DNA of 64,000 nucleotides from Rhizorhabdus phycosphaerae. GTDB taxonomy: Bacteria; Pseudomonadota; Alphaproteobacteria; Sphingomonadales; Sphingomonadaceae. The notes beneath the pieces are model-generated. The model was not told the origin of the DNA and made no database searches. It was given only the letters and a program-made list of their open reading frames with translations. This document shows, piece after piece, positions 53,714-61,633 of the stretch (position 1 is the stretch's first letter; each line of letters opens with the position of its first letter). Where the stretch lies: assembly GCF_011044255.1 (NCBI RefSeq), contig NZ_CP049107.1, forward strand, positions 2,815,501 to 2,879,500, given 5' to 3'. A program made the position numbers and the translations under genes.

Positions 53714-56410
53714 TCAGAAGTTGGCGGTCAGACCCAGCGAGAAGGTCCGGCCGATTTCGTATCGGTTGAGATAGATGATGTTGCTGCCAGACTTCTGGAA
53801 CTCGCGATAATCGGTGCCCGTCAGGTTGCGGGCCTCGATCTTCAGCTCCATGTCGGTGCCCAGCAGCTTGAAGCCCTGACGACCGACGAGGTCGAAACGG
53901 AAGCCGGGGCGCTCCTTGATGTCCGGTTGGCGCGAGGTGCCCTGGATCGGGCCGCGGTTGGTCACCCGCTCGCTCGAATAGTTGAGCAGCGCGGTCACCT
54001 GCGACAGCGTCTCGGTGTCTTCGAAGCTCAGCTGCAGGTTGACGATATGGTCGGACTGACCGGTCAGCGGCGCGCCGTCACGGAACAGCGTGCTGGCGGC
54101 GACCGGGGACAGGTCGGGACCGATTACGGTGGAGTCGTCGACCTTCAGCTTCGACTTGGTGAAGGTATAGTTGGCGATCGTGACGATGCGCTTGGTCGCG
54201 AAGAAGTCGCCGCTCAGGAAGTCGAGCGGGAAGTGCTTCTCGAGTTCGAACTCGGCGCCGTACAGCTGCGCTTCGGGCGCATTGGCGAAGCCGGTGCGGA
54301 GCGCGCCGCCGCCCGCGAAGAAGGCTGCTGCCTCGATCGGGTTGTCGATCTTCTTGAAGAAGCCCGCGACGGAGAAGCGCTGGTTGCGGTCGAAATACCA
54401 CTCGTAGCGCGCCTCGGCATTGTACAGCTGCGAGTCGGTCAGGAAGGGATTGCCGGTGAACTGGCGATCGCTGTCGAAATCCTGATAGATCTGGCGTGCG
54501 AGCTCGCGGAACTGCGGGCGGGCGATCGTCTTCGACGCCGCGACGCGGAACTGCATGTCGTCCCTGAAATTATAGGTCAGGGTCAGAGCCGGCAGGAAAT
54601 AGCTCTTCGACAGGGTGGTGCCCGGTCCGGCATCGGGGGTGACGACCTGCTCGGCATCTTCATAGCGGACACCCGCCTGGACGCGCAGCTTGTCGGTCGC
54701 CTCGATCTCGGCCTGGCCGTAGCCCGCATGGATGCGCAGGCCGGCACGATAAGCGCGCGAACCCTCCGCGCCCGATACGTCGCGTAGCTGGATGTTGTAG
54801 GTGTAGATATTATAGTCCGACAGCAGATAGTCGGGACGCAGCTGCGCCACGGCCTGATCCAGCGCGCCGGCGGGGCGGAAGAACTGGAACTGGTAGCGGT
54901 CAGACTGGCGCTTGGTATCGTTGAACGAATAGCCCGCCGAGATCGTACCGCGCAGCGCGCCGTCGAGCTTGTAGGAAAGGTCGCCGCTGGCCGCGTAGAC
55001 GTCTTCGTTCAGGTCGCTGAAGGCGATATCGGCCGACTGGCCGCCTGAGGCGAGGTTGTTGATATAGTCGCCCACACCCGCATTGTAGTTATAGCTGAAG
55101 CTGCGCTCATACGGGCTCTCGCGCTGCGAATTGGCATAGGTACCGCGCAGGTCGATGCTGAGCTTGTCGAACCGAAGCTCGGCCACCGCCTGGGTGTCGA
55201 TAAGCTGGCGTTCGAACCAGTAGGTGTTCTGCTTGATCAAAGAGGCAGGCTGGTCGGCCTCCTGATCTTCGACGTTGCGGTTGAAGCCGGCCGAGAGGCG
55301 GCCCTGCTTGACGGTGTCGCGGATGAACAAATTGGTCCAGCGGAACTTGTGATCGTTCACTTCCGCGCCGAGGCCGAGCAGGCCGTTCACCGTGATGTGG
55401 TTCTCGGTGATGACGGTCTGGAACTGGGTCTGCGGAATGCCGGCGAGTTCGGGGTCGATCGACGACTGCTGCAGCACGTCGCGGGTTCGCCAGCTGTTGC
55501 TGAAGCCGAGCCCGGCGAGGATGCCGATGCGGCCGCTGTCGGTGTCCATCGCGGTGCCGCCGGTCAGGTCGGCCGAGAAATTGGCCGGGATGTTGCGGTT
55601 GCGCTGGAGCAGCGAGGTGCTGGCGTTGGCCAGGCTGGCCGCGAAGCCCTGAAGGTCGGCTGCGCTATAGTCGTTGCCTTGGACGATCGGCTTGGTCGCG
55701 GATCCCTTGATGGCCGACTTCAGACCTGCCGGAATATCGCGGGTGCCGTCGTCGAAGCCGAACCAGTCATAGTCCGAGCCATAATAGGTATAGCCGAGCT
55801 GGCCGGTCGTCTCGGTGTTGCCGGCGATCGAGCCGCCGATCGACAGGAAGGGCTCTTTCGGGATCGCCTTGGTGGTGAGGTTGATCACGCCACCGCCGAA
55901 TTCGCCCGGATAATTGGCCGAGTAGCTCTTCTGCACCAGCGACGACGCCAGGATGCTCGTCGGGAAGATGTCGAGCGGCACGACGCGCTTGAGCGGTTCG
56001 GGGCTGGGCAGCGGCGAGCCGTTGAGCAGCGCGAGCGAATAGCGATCGCCGAGGCCGCGGACATAGACGAAGCCATTGCCGACGACCGAGAGGCCGGTCA
56101 CGCGCTGGAGCGCACCGGCGATATCGCCGTCGCCCGTGCGGGCGATGTCGGCCGAGGAGAGAACCGAGATGACCTGCGGCGTCGCGCGGATCGTGTTCTC
56201 CTGGCGGCGGCCGGTGACGACGATGTCGCGGTTGCTGGCGCCCAGGGTCGAGATTTCGACCTGCTCGTCATCGGCGGTGGTGGCCTGCGCCGGAGGGGCG
56301 GAGGTGGTGGGGGCGGCGGTGGTCGGCGCGGCCTGCGCAAGCAGCGCGGCTGGCGACATCAGCGCCGTCGAGACAAGAAGCAGGCGCCCGAAGGCGAGAG
56401 GCGTGGTCAT
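53714..56410 (-). CDS. TonB-dependent receptor paired with a surface lipoprotein
   Basis: 898 residues: signal peptide (MSPAALLAQ), a Thr/Ala/Pro-rich stretch (about residues 28-45), a TonB-box/plug region (RDIVVTGRRQENTIRATPQV, GDIAGALQRVTGLSVVGNGF, VYVRGLGDRYSLALLNGSPL) and a large barrel ending YEIGRTFSLGLTANF. The VYVRGLGDRYS and VPLDIFPTSIL signatures mark a large TBDR subgroup in proteobacteria. The upstream gene, separated by 79 bp with a hairpin, encodes a lipoprotein; such TBDR-lipoprotein pairs are thought to capture ligands at the surface. A Pho-box-like site upstream suggests phosphate-related control. Confidence 0.9.
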   Translation of the reverse strand: MTTPLAFGRLLLVSTALMSPAALLAQAAPTTAAPTTSAPPAQATTADDEQVEISTLGASNRDIVVTGRRQENTIRATPQVISVLSSADIARTGDGDIAGALQRVTGLSVVGNGFVYVRGLGDRYSLALLNGSPLPSPEPLKRVVPLDIFPTSILASSLVQKSYSANYPGEFGGGVINLTTKAIPKEPFLSIGGSIAGNTETTGQLGYTYYGSDYDWFGFDDGTRDIPAGLKSAIKGSATKPIVQGNDYSAADLQGFAASLANASTSLLQRNRNIPANFSADLTGGTAMDTDSGRIGILAGLGFSNSWRTRDVLQQSSIDPELAGIPQTQFQTVITENHITVNGLLGLGAEVNDHKFRWTNLFIRDTVKQGRLSAGFNRNVEDQEADQPASLIKQNTYWFERQLIDTQAVAELRFDKLSIDLRGTYANSQRESPYERSFSYNYNAGVGDYINNLASGGQSADIAFSDLNEDVYAASGDLSYKLDGALRGTISAGYSFNDTKRQSDRYQFQFFRPAGALDQAVAQLRPDYLLSDYNIYTYNIQLRDVSGAEGSRAYRAGLRIHAGYGQAEIEATDKLRVQAGVRYEDAEQVVTPDAGPGTTLSKSYFLPALTLTYNFRDDMQFRVAASKTIARPQFRELARQIYQDFDSDRQFTGNPFLTDSQLYNAEARYEWYFDRNQRFSVAGFFKKIDNPIEAAAFFAGGGALRTGFANAPEAQLYGAEFELEKHFPLDFLSGDFFATKRIVTIANYTFTKSKLKVDDSTVIGPDLSPVAASTLFRDGAPLTGQSDHIVNLQLSFEDTETLSQVTALLNYSSERVTNRGPIQGTSRQPDIKERPGFRFDLVGRQGFKLLGTDMELKIEARNLTGTDYREFQKSGSNIIYLNRYEIGRTFSLGLTANF

Positions 56411-56436
56411 GTGGGTTCCCCGTTCGGAATGAGCGA

Positions 56437-56470
56437 ACGGGCGGCGAACGCTTTCGCGACCGCCGCCCGT
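56437..56470 (-). promoter_or_regulatory. Intercistronic hairpin between lipoprotein and receptor genes
   Basis: ACGGGCGGCG (56437-56446) pairs with CGCCGCCCGT (56461-56470) around a 14-base loop, a perfect 10 bp stem in the 79 bp gap. Without a T-run it is more likely an mRNA-stabilising or attenuating element, allowing more lipoprotein than receptor from one transcript. Inference from position. Confidence 0.55.
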
Positions 56471-56489
56471 CTAGTCAGTGCAAGCGCGG

Positions 56490-58013
56490 TCAGTTCGGGA
56501 TCGACGTGCACGAACCGCTGGTGCTGCCGAACGACGCGGTCGAGGAGTTGCAGGTCCAGCCCGCATACCAGGTGTCGGTCGAGTCACGCACCGCGCCGAT
56601 GTAGGTCGTGGTGGCGAAGAAGCTGCCGAGCGTCTTGGCATCGAACGGCGTCACCGCGCGCTCGTTGGCGCCGTCGATGAAGGTGCCGGTCAGCGACGAG
56701 ACGAAGGCGGCATTGTTGTTGGTGCCGGCATTGAAGATCGTCTGCACCGCGGCTTCGTTGCCATCGGCGCGGAAGGCGTTGGTGGCGCAGGAGAGCACGA
56801 CCGAGCGGAAGACCGGCGGGCCGACATCGTCCAGCGCGGCGTCGGCAGCGCGGGTGGTGGTGCCAGCGGTCTCGTCGATGTCGAGGCACGAACCGGTGCC
56901 GGTGACGACGCCATTGACCATCGTGTAGTCGGTGCCGCCGCGCAGCAGCATCACATTGCCGCCCTGGACGGTCGAGCGCTGAACGAAGGTGAAGTTGGCG
57001 AGGCGCGTATTCTGACGCGGCAGCGCATCTTCGTTGCCGTTCGAGTCGGCTTCGACCATCGAGTCACCGTTCGATCCGTCGCGCTGGACGCCGATGACGA
57101 ACTGGATGAAGCCCTTGTAGCCGAGGTCGGTGTCGAGCGCGTCGTCGTCCGAGCCCGTCATCACCAGATATTTCAGGTTGGCGCGGCCACCGAAGATTTC
57201 GATACCGTCGTCCGAGCTGTTGTGGATCTGGATGTGGTCGATGGTGGTGCCGCTGCCGACGCCGCCGAGGGTCAGACCCTGCAGCTCATTGCCCGGCGCG
57301 ATCTGGAAGCCCGAATAGCGGATCTGGACATATTGCAGCGTGCCGCTGTTGTCCTCTGCAACCGCGCCGCCATAGAGCGAGCCGGTGGTGCCTTCGATGA
57401 CCTGCTGGCACTGGGCCGAGCCGCCGGCAACCGCCGTGTTACAGTCGGAGATCGGCGCGCGGCCGAGCAGGATGATGCCGCCCCACAGGCCCTGGCTGCT
57501 GTCGGTGGTGGTGCCGAGCACGTTGTCACGCGCGGTGAAGATGATCGGAGCGCTGGCGGTGCCGATCGCGTTCAGGCGCGAGCCGCGGTTCACGACCAGA
57601 TAGTCGTTGCCCGACGAGGCGAAGACGGTGACGCCCGGCTGGATGGTGAGGGTGACGCGCTGGCCACCGGATGCGCTGCCGTCGCCGCCGATGTCGGTGC
57701 CGACATTGACCGGGCCCGAGATCGAGTAGATCACGCCCGGCAGCTTCTGCAGCGTGTAGTCGGCGGTGATGCGGCCCGACAGTTCGCAGGTGCGGAAGGC
57801 GGTGGTGATGGTGCCGCGATCGATCGTGCCGGTCGGGCAGCTGGCGGCAGCCTGACCCGGGGTCGGGGTGGGCGTGGGTGTCGGGGTGGGGGTCGGCGTC
57901 GGGGTCGGCGTGATGATGACGCCCTCGCCCGGCGATGCGACGTCGTCGGCGCCGCCGCAGGCGGTGACCGCCATCGCACAGCTGAGCATGAGGATGGTGC
58001 GGAACTTCTTCAT
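56490..58013 (-). CDS. Lipoprotein with a (Thr-Pro)9 stalk and a beta-helix-like body
   Basis: 507 residues. Lipobox VTAC with the lipidated Cys at residue 19, an acidic spacer, then nine Thr-Pro repeats (residues 35-52). The long body looks like a right-handed beta-helix: RVTLTIQPGVTVFASSGNDY, IIFTARDNVLG, GLWGGIILLGRAPISDC, IQIHNSSDDGIEIFGGRANL. The C-terminal half has several cysteines (DCNTAV, QCQQ, SCLDID, LSCATN, WTCNSS, SCTSIPN). It likely sits on the outer membrane with the stalk lifting the body, working with the receptor encoded downstream. Caulobacter ElpS, a phosphate-starvation lipoprotein exported by T2SS, is a possible analogue, not shown to be homologous. Confidence 0.82.
   Translation of the reverse strand: MKKFRTILMLSCAMAVTACGGADDVASPGEGVIITPTPTPTPTPTPTPTPTPGQAAASCPTGTIDRGTITTAFRTCELSGRITADYTLQKLPGVIYSISGPVNVGTDIGGDGSASGGQRVTLTIQPGVTVFASSGNDYLVVNRGSRLNAIGTASAPIIFTARDNVLGTTTDSSQGLWGGIILLGRAPISDCNTAVAGGSAQCQQVIEGTTGSLYGGAVAEDNSGTLQYVQIRYSGFQIAPGNELQGLTLGGVGSGTTIDHIQIHNSSDDGIEIFGGRANLKYLVMTGSDDDALDTDLGYKGFIQFVIGVQRDGSNGDSMVEADSNGNEDALPRQNTRLANFTFVQRSTVQGGNVMLLRGGTDYTMVNGVVTGTGSCLDIDETAGTTTRAADAALDDVGPPVFRSVVLSCATNAFRADGNEAAVQTIFNAGTNNNAAFVSSLTGTFIDGANERAVTPFDAKTLGSFFATTTYIGAVRDSTDTWYAGWTCNSSTASFGSTSGSCTSIPN
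57858..57911 (-). repeat. Thr-Pro coding repeat (9 units) in the lipoprotein
   Basis: Nine tandem Thr-Pro dipeptides, encoded by varied codons (ACG/ACC/ACA with CCG/CCC), so the DNA repeat is degenerate while the protein repeat is perfect. This suggests selection at the protein level instead of recent slippage. Such Pro-rich stretches act as extended stalks and are typical substrates for prolyl hydroxylases or glycosyltransferases in other organisms. Confidence 0.9.
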
Positions 58014-58113
58014 GGTTGCCCCTTTGCGTTGAACCAGAGGCGGGTGCCGACTCCCGGACCGCCTTACGGGACTCGCCTCTAGTGGGGCTGAATGGCGTCG
58101 CGATTACGTGTCC

Positions 58114-58131
58114 ATGACAGTTCCGAGACAG
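58114..58131 (-). promoter_or_regulatory. Pho-box-like site upstream of the lipoprotein-receptor operon
   Basis: On the minus strand CTGTCTC (58131-58125), a 4 bp spacer GGAA and CTGTCAT (58120-58114) reproduce the 7-4-7 direct-repeat layout of a PhoB site (consensus CTGTCAT repeats). It is about 100 bp upstream of the lipoprotein ATG. The left part also lies in a palindrome (58123-58137), so a different regulator is possible. Confidence 0.55.
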
Positions 58132-58141
58132 TCTCGGGCGT

Positions 58142-58780
58142 TCATCCCCGGTTCGGCCAGGGCCGTTCGCGGTACCATTTGGTGATCACATATTTGGTGC
58201 CGCTGCGCACCTTCATGCCCGCATGCAGCGTCCAGTCGTTCGCCTTGCCGGCTCGATCGACATTGGCCCAGGCGACCAGTTTTCCGGCCTCCGGCTGGAT
58301 GATCTTGTCGAGACGGCGGAAGCGCGTCGCACCACCAGCCGCGGGCTTGTTCAGATAGATCATCGCCGTCCAGCTGCGCTGTCCGGTCTCGCCGCAATAG
58401 GTCAGATAGTCGGCGCCGGTCGGCTCGAAATAATCGGTATGATCGCGAAACTCTTCGCCCACGTCATATTTCTGGCCCTGAATCGGTTCGCCCAGAGCCG
58501 GATCGATGCCGAGCGTTTCGGCGATCTGTCGATCGAGCGCCTGGGCCAGCTCGCTTGCCGGATCCATGTCGCAGGTCTTGCTGGTCCGGAAATAATCGAT
58601 GCCCTGATCGTCGGCGATCGTGGAGGGGCGGTTGTCCCGGTCGATGATCGCGATCACTTCTGCGCATTGCGCGGGCGACAGGAAGTCGCGGATCATGAAC
58701 AGATCGATCTTCGGGCTCGGTAGCTTCTGCGCACCGAGGGCCCTCAGGCGATCTGCGACGGGCGAGACGATGTCGGTCAT
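58142..58780 (-). CDS. Prolyl-4-hydroxylase-like 2OG-Fe(II) oxygenase
   Basis: 212 residues. The double-stranded beta-helix has iron ligands His114 and Asp116 in RDHTDYF, the distal His186 in TLHAGMKV and Lys196 in RSGTKYVITKWYRER placed for 2-oxoglutarate, a pattern like the catalytic domain of prolyl-4-hydroxylase alpha subunits. No signal peptide, so it acts in the cytoplasm. It lies 128 bp upstream of the Thr-Pro lipoprotein gene on the same strand, separated by the Pho-box-like site, so the lipoprotein repeat is a natural candidate substrate, though soluble bacterial family members have other substrates. Confidence 0.87.
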   Translation of the reverse strand: MTDIVSPVADRLRALGAQKLPSPKIDLFMIRDFLSPAQCAEVIAIIDRDNRPSTIADDQGIDYFRTSKTCDMDPASELAQALDRQIAETLGIDPALGEPIQGQKYDVGEEFRDHTDYFEPTGADYLTYCGETGQRSWTAMIYLNKPAAGGATRFRRLDKIIQPEAGKLVAWANVDRAGKANDWTLHAGMKVRSGTKYVITKWYRERPWPNRG

Positions 58781-58856
58781 GCCACCGCGTCTAGCCTCAG
58801 TGGTCCGTCCGAAGCCATATCGGCTGTCATCGAACCGTCACGCCGGCGACACCTGA

Positions 58857-59612
58857 TCAAGCGCTGCCCGTAGCGGCGGCCGCCAGATCGGGGGTCGCAC
58901 GATCGGCAGTCTCCTTGCGCTCGGAATAGCGGTCGACGAGTTGCGCGGCATGAGGACGGAGCAGCACGGTGAAGCGAACGAGCTCCTCCATCACATCGAC
59001 GATGCGGTCATAATAAGCGGATGGGCGCATGCGTCCCGCCTCGTCGAACTCCTTATAGGCCATGGCGATCGACGACTGGTTGGGGATGGTGAACATGCGC
59101 ATCCAGCGTCCCAGCAGGCGCATGCTGTTCACGGCGTTGAACGATTGCGATCCGCCCGAGACCTGCATCAGCGCGAGCGTGCGTCCCTGGGTCGGCCGCA
59201 TGCCGCGCAGCTCGAGTGGCAGATGGTCGATCTGCGCCTTCATCAGTCCGGTGATCGCGCCGTGGCGTTCGGGGCTGCACCAGACCTGGCCCTCGGACCA
59301 GTTCGACAGCGCGCGCAGTTCGTGCACGGCGGGATGGTCGTCGCCTTTCACCTGATCCGGCAGCGGCAGGTCGGACGGATCGAAGATGCGCGTCTCCGCA
59401 CCGAACAGGCGCAGCAGGCGCGCCGCTTCCTCGACCGCCAATCGCGAGAAGGAGCGTTCGCGCAGCGAGCCATAGAGGAGCAGGATGCGGGCGGGCGCAC
59501 TGTCGTCGGCGAGACCCGAGGCCGGCCGCGACACGACATGCTCGCGGCGCAGTGCCGGCAGGCTGTCGGGATCGGGCAACATACGCAGCCGAGCGAATTC
59601 GGTGTCGGTCAT
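58857..59612 (-). CDS. arsH: Arsenical resistance protein ArsH (NADPH-FMN reductase family)
   Basis: 251-residue flavoprotein of the ArsH group, reported in other bacteria to oxidise organoarsenicals or reduce quinones. The phosphate-binding loop [20 protein letters not shown], the [20 protein letters not shown] region and [20 protein letters not shown] are diagnostic. Its ATG overlaps the acr3 stop (ATGA); last gene of the ars operon (arsR-arsC-acr3-arsH). C-terminal low-complexity tail ([11 protein letters not shown]). Confidence 0.93.
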   Translation of the reverse strand: MTDTEFARLRMLPDPDSLPALRREHVVSRPASGLADDSAPARILLLYGSLRERSFSRLAVEEAARLLRLFGAETRIFDPSDLPLPDQVKGDDHPAVHELRALSNWSEGQVWCSPERHGAITGLMKAQIDHLPLELRGMRPTQGRTLALMQVSGGSQSFNAVNSMRLLGRWMRMFTIPNQSSIAMAYKEFDEAGRMRPSAYYDRIVDVMEELVRFTVLLRPHAAQLVDRYSERKETADRATPDLAAAATGSA

Positions 59613-60682
59613 GCCTCGACGCCTTTCTCATACCAGCTGCGGCTGCGCTTCACGATCGCGACGACCGACAGCATCACCGGCACTTCGACCAACACGCCGA
59701 CCACAGTGGCGAGGGCCGCGCCGGATTGCAGCCCGAACAGCGAGATTGCCGCGGCGACCGCAAGCTCGAAGAAGTTGGAGGCCCCGATGAGCGCCGCGGG
59801 GGCGGCAACGCACCACGCTACGCCGAGCTTGCGCGAAAGCAGATAGGCGATGCCCGCATTGGCATAGACCTGCACCAGGATCGGGACGGCGATAAGTGCG
59901 ATGACCAGCGGCTGCTTAAGGATGGCGTCACCCTGGAAGCCGAACAGCAGTACGAGTGTCGCGAGCAGCGCCGTGATCGACAACGGGCCGAGTATGCGCA
60001 GCGTCCGTTCGATCGCCGTGGTGCCGCCGCGCGTGATCAATCCGGGCCGTAGCATCTGCGCCAGCGCTACCGGGACGAGGATATAGAGCGCGACCGATGT
60101 CAGCAAAGTCGCCCAGGGCACGGTGATCGACGCGACCCCGAGCAACAGCGCCACCATTGGCGCGAACAGCAGCACCATCAGCACGTCGTTGAGCGCGACC
60201 TGGCTCAGCGTGAAGGCGGGGTCGCCGTCGCAGAGGTTCGACCAGACGAACACCATCGCCGTGCAGGGCGCGGCTGCGAGCAGGATCAGCCCGGCGATAT
60301 AGGAGGATATCTGGTCCGATGGCAGCAGCGGGGCGAACAGCCAGCCGAGAAAGACCGTGCCGAGCAGCGCCATCGAAAAAGGCTTCACGCCCCAGTTGAC
60401 GAACAGCGTCACGCCGATGCCGCGCCAATGGCGGCCGACCGCGGCTAGCGCCGAGAAGTCGATCTTCACCAGCATGGGGATGATCATCAGCCAGACCAGC
60501 AGCGCGACCGGGATATTGACCCGGGCCACCTCGGCGGCGGCGATGGCGCGGAAGGCAGTCGGAAACAGATGGCCTAGGCCGATGCCGACGACGATACAGA
60601 GCGCGACCCACAGCGAGAGGTAGCGCTCGAAGCGGTTCATTGCCGTCGTCTCGGCCAGACGCCCTTGTTCGGGGGTGGCCAT
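59609..60682 (-). CDS. acr3: Arsenite efflux transporter, ACR3 family
   Basis: Inner-membrane arsenite exporter of about ten transmembrane helices; 357 residues. Diagnostic are [40 protein letters not shown] with the conserved functional cysteine, and [20 protein letters not shown]. It starts overlapping arsC (TGATG) and ends overlapping arsH (ATGA), so it is translated within the ars operon. Named arsB in some annotations, but it is the ACR3 type, unrelated to E. coli ArsB. Confidence 0.94.
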   Translation of the reverse strand: MATPEQGRLAETTAMNRFERYLSLWVALCIVVGIGLGHLFPTAFRAIAAAEVARVNIPVALLVWLMIIPMLVKIDFSALAAVGRHWRGIGVTLFVNWGVKPFSMALLGTVFLGWLFAPLLPSDQISSYIAGLILLAAAPCTAMVFVWSNLCDGDPAFTLSQVALNDVLMVLLFAPMVALLLGVASITVPWATLLTSVALYILVPVALAQMLRPGLITRGGTTAIERTLRILGPLSITALLATLVLLFGFQGDAILKQPLVIALIAVPILVQVYANAGIAYLLSRKLGVAWCVAAPAALIGASNFFELAVAAAISLFGLQSGAALATVVGVLVEVPVMLSVVAIVKRSRSWYEKGVEA

Positions 60683-61203
60683 CAGGCAGACGCTCCGGCG
60701 GAGGCGCCCTCGGTCCGGCCGATCTCGCGCAGCTTCTCACGCAGGGCGATGCGGTCCAGGCCTTCGATCGGCAGCGCGATCAGCAGCGAAAGCCGGTTCT
60801 CGATCAGCCGCAGGGCATGGCGGAAGGCGGCTTCGCGGGTCGCGTCGTCGCCGGTGACGTCGGACGGATCCTCGATCCCCCAATGGGCCGTCATCGGGTG
60901 GCCGGGCCAGACGGGGCAGCTTTCGCCGGCAGCGGAATCGCACACGGTGAAGATGAAGTCGAACCTGGGTGCGTCGACGCCAGCGAACTCGTCCCAGCTC
61001 TTCGAGCGCAGCGCGTCGGTCGGGTAGCCGAGCTTGCGGAGCAGGGCGAAGGCGTCGGGGTTGACATCGCCGCGCGGGCGGCTTCCGGCCGAATAAGCGC
61101 GGAAGCGCTCCCCGCCCATACGGGTCAACGCGCTTTCGGCAAGGATCGAGCGCGCCGAATTGCCGGTGCACAGGAACAGGACGTTGTAGGTCGTAGCGCT
61201 CAT
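60682..61203 (-). CDS. arsC: Arsenate reductase, low-molecular-weight phosphatase type
   Basis: Reduces arsenate to arsenite for export by Acr3. The 173-residue protein has the CX5R loop CTGNSAR with Cys12 and Arg18, and two further cysteines (C88 in TVCDS and C96 in ESCPVW) near the positions used by the thioredoxin-coupled enzymes. The ATG at 61203 gives the family N-terminus (MSATTYNVLFLCTGNSARSI). The stop overlaps acr3 by one base; arsR ends 15 bp upstream. Confidence 0.93.
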   Translation of the reverse strand: MSATTYNVLFLCTGNSARSILAESALTRMGGERFRAYSAGSRPRGDVNPDAFALLRKLGYPTDALRSKSWDEFAGVDAPRFDFIFTVCDSAAGESCPVWPGHPMTAHWGIEDPSDVTGDDATREAAFRHALRLIENRLSLLIALPIEGLDRIALREKLREIGRTEGASAGASA

Positions 61204-61217
61204 GGCGGATGGGTCCT

Positions 61218-61550
61218 TCAGCAGCAGGGGGCAAGCTCCGCCAGAATCGGCGCGCACAGCTCGGCATTGCCGCCGCAGCAGTCCTGGAGGAGGAAGAGGA
61301 TCAGCGTCCGCAGATGATCGAGCTGGACGCGATAGATGATCGATCGGCCGTCACGCTCGGACTGCAGCAGGCCCGCGCGCGTAAGGATGGCGAGGTGGCT
61401 CGACAGCGTGTTCGGCGCGACGTCCAGCGTCCGGGCGATCTCCCCCGCCGCAAGGCCCGCCGGCTCGGCGCGCACCAGCAGCCGGAAGATGTCTAGCCGC
61501 GTTTCCAGCGCGAGCGCGGACAAAGCTGTCACGGCCTGATTCGTTTCCAT
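61218..61550 (-). CDS. arsR: Arsenic-responsive repressor ArsR
   Basis: 110-residue ArsR/SmtB winged-helix repressor. The recognition helix region is DVAPNTLSSHLAILTRAGLL. A cysteine set after the wing (CC at 91-92, C99, and CC at 109-110) likely binds As(III), resembling Acidithiobacillus-type ArsR rather than the E. coli motif. The ATG at 61550 lies in a palindrome (61548-61573) that is probably its own operator. First gene of the operon arsR-arsC-acr3-arsH. Confidence 0.93.
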   Translation of the reverse strand: METNQAVTALSALALETRLDIFRLLVRAEPAGLAAGEIARTLDVAPNTLSSHLAILTRAGLLQSERDGRSIIYRVQLDHLRTLILFLLQDCCGGNAELCAPILAELAPCC

Positions 61551-61573
61551 ATTTCGACGAATATCGAAATATG
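61548..61573 (-). promoter_or_regulatory. Palindromic ArsR operator overlapping the arsR start codon
   Basis: CATATTTCGA (61548-61557) and TCGAAATATG (61564-61573) are perfect 10 bp complementary arms with a 6 bp centre, in an AT-rich patch. The left arm contains the arsR start codon, so a bound repressor would block both transcription and possibly initiation. Typical size for an ArsR-dimer site. Confidence 0.8.
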
Positions 61574-61601
61574 TGATGCTCGTCCAGACGGACGGCCTCC
61601 T

Positions 61602-61626
61602 GCCGGCCGGGGCGTGCCCGGCCGGC
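61602..61626 (-). terminator. GC-rich hairpin after the M28 peptidase gene
   Basis: GCCGGCCGGG (61602-61611) pairs perfectly with CCCGGCCGGC (61617-61626) around a 5-base loop, 8 bp after the peptidase stop. It lies before the arsR operator, so it could stop read-through into the ars operon. No T-run. Confidence 0.65.
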
Positions 61627-61633
61627 GCGGCGA

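Noticed and set aside
57858-57911. Thr-Pro DNA repeat as a phase-variation switch
   Set aside because: Units vary in codons, so slippage is unlikely, and the 6 bp unit would keep the frame even if it slipped.
58123-58137. Palindrome CCGAGAC-A-GTCTCGG as terminator of the prolyl-hydroxylase-like gene
   Set aside because: The single-base centre leaves no hairpin loop and there is no T-run; it overlaps the better-supported Pho-box-like direct repeat.
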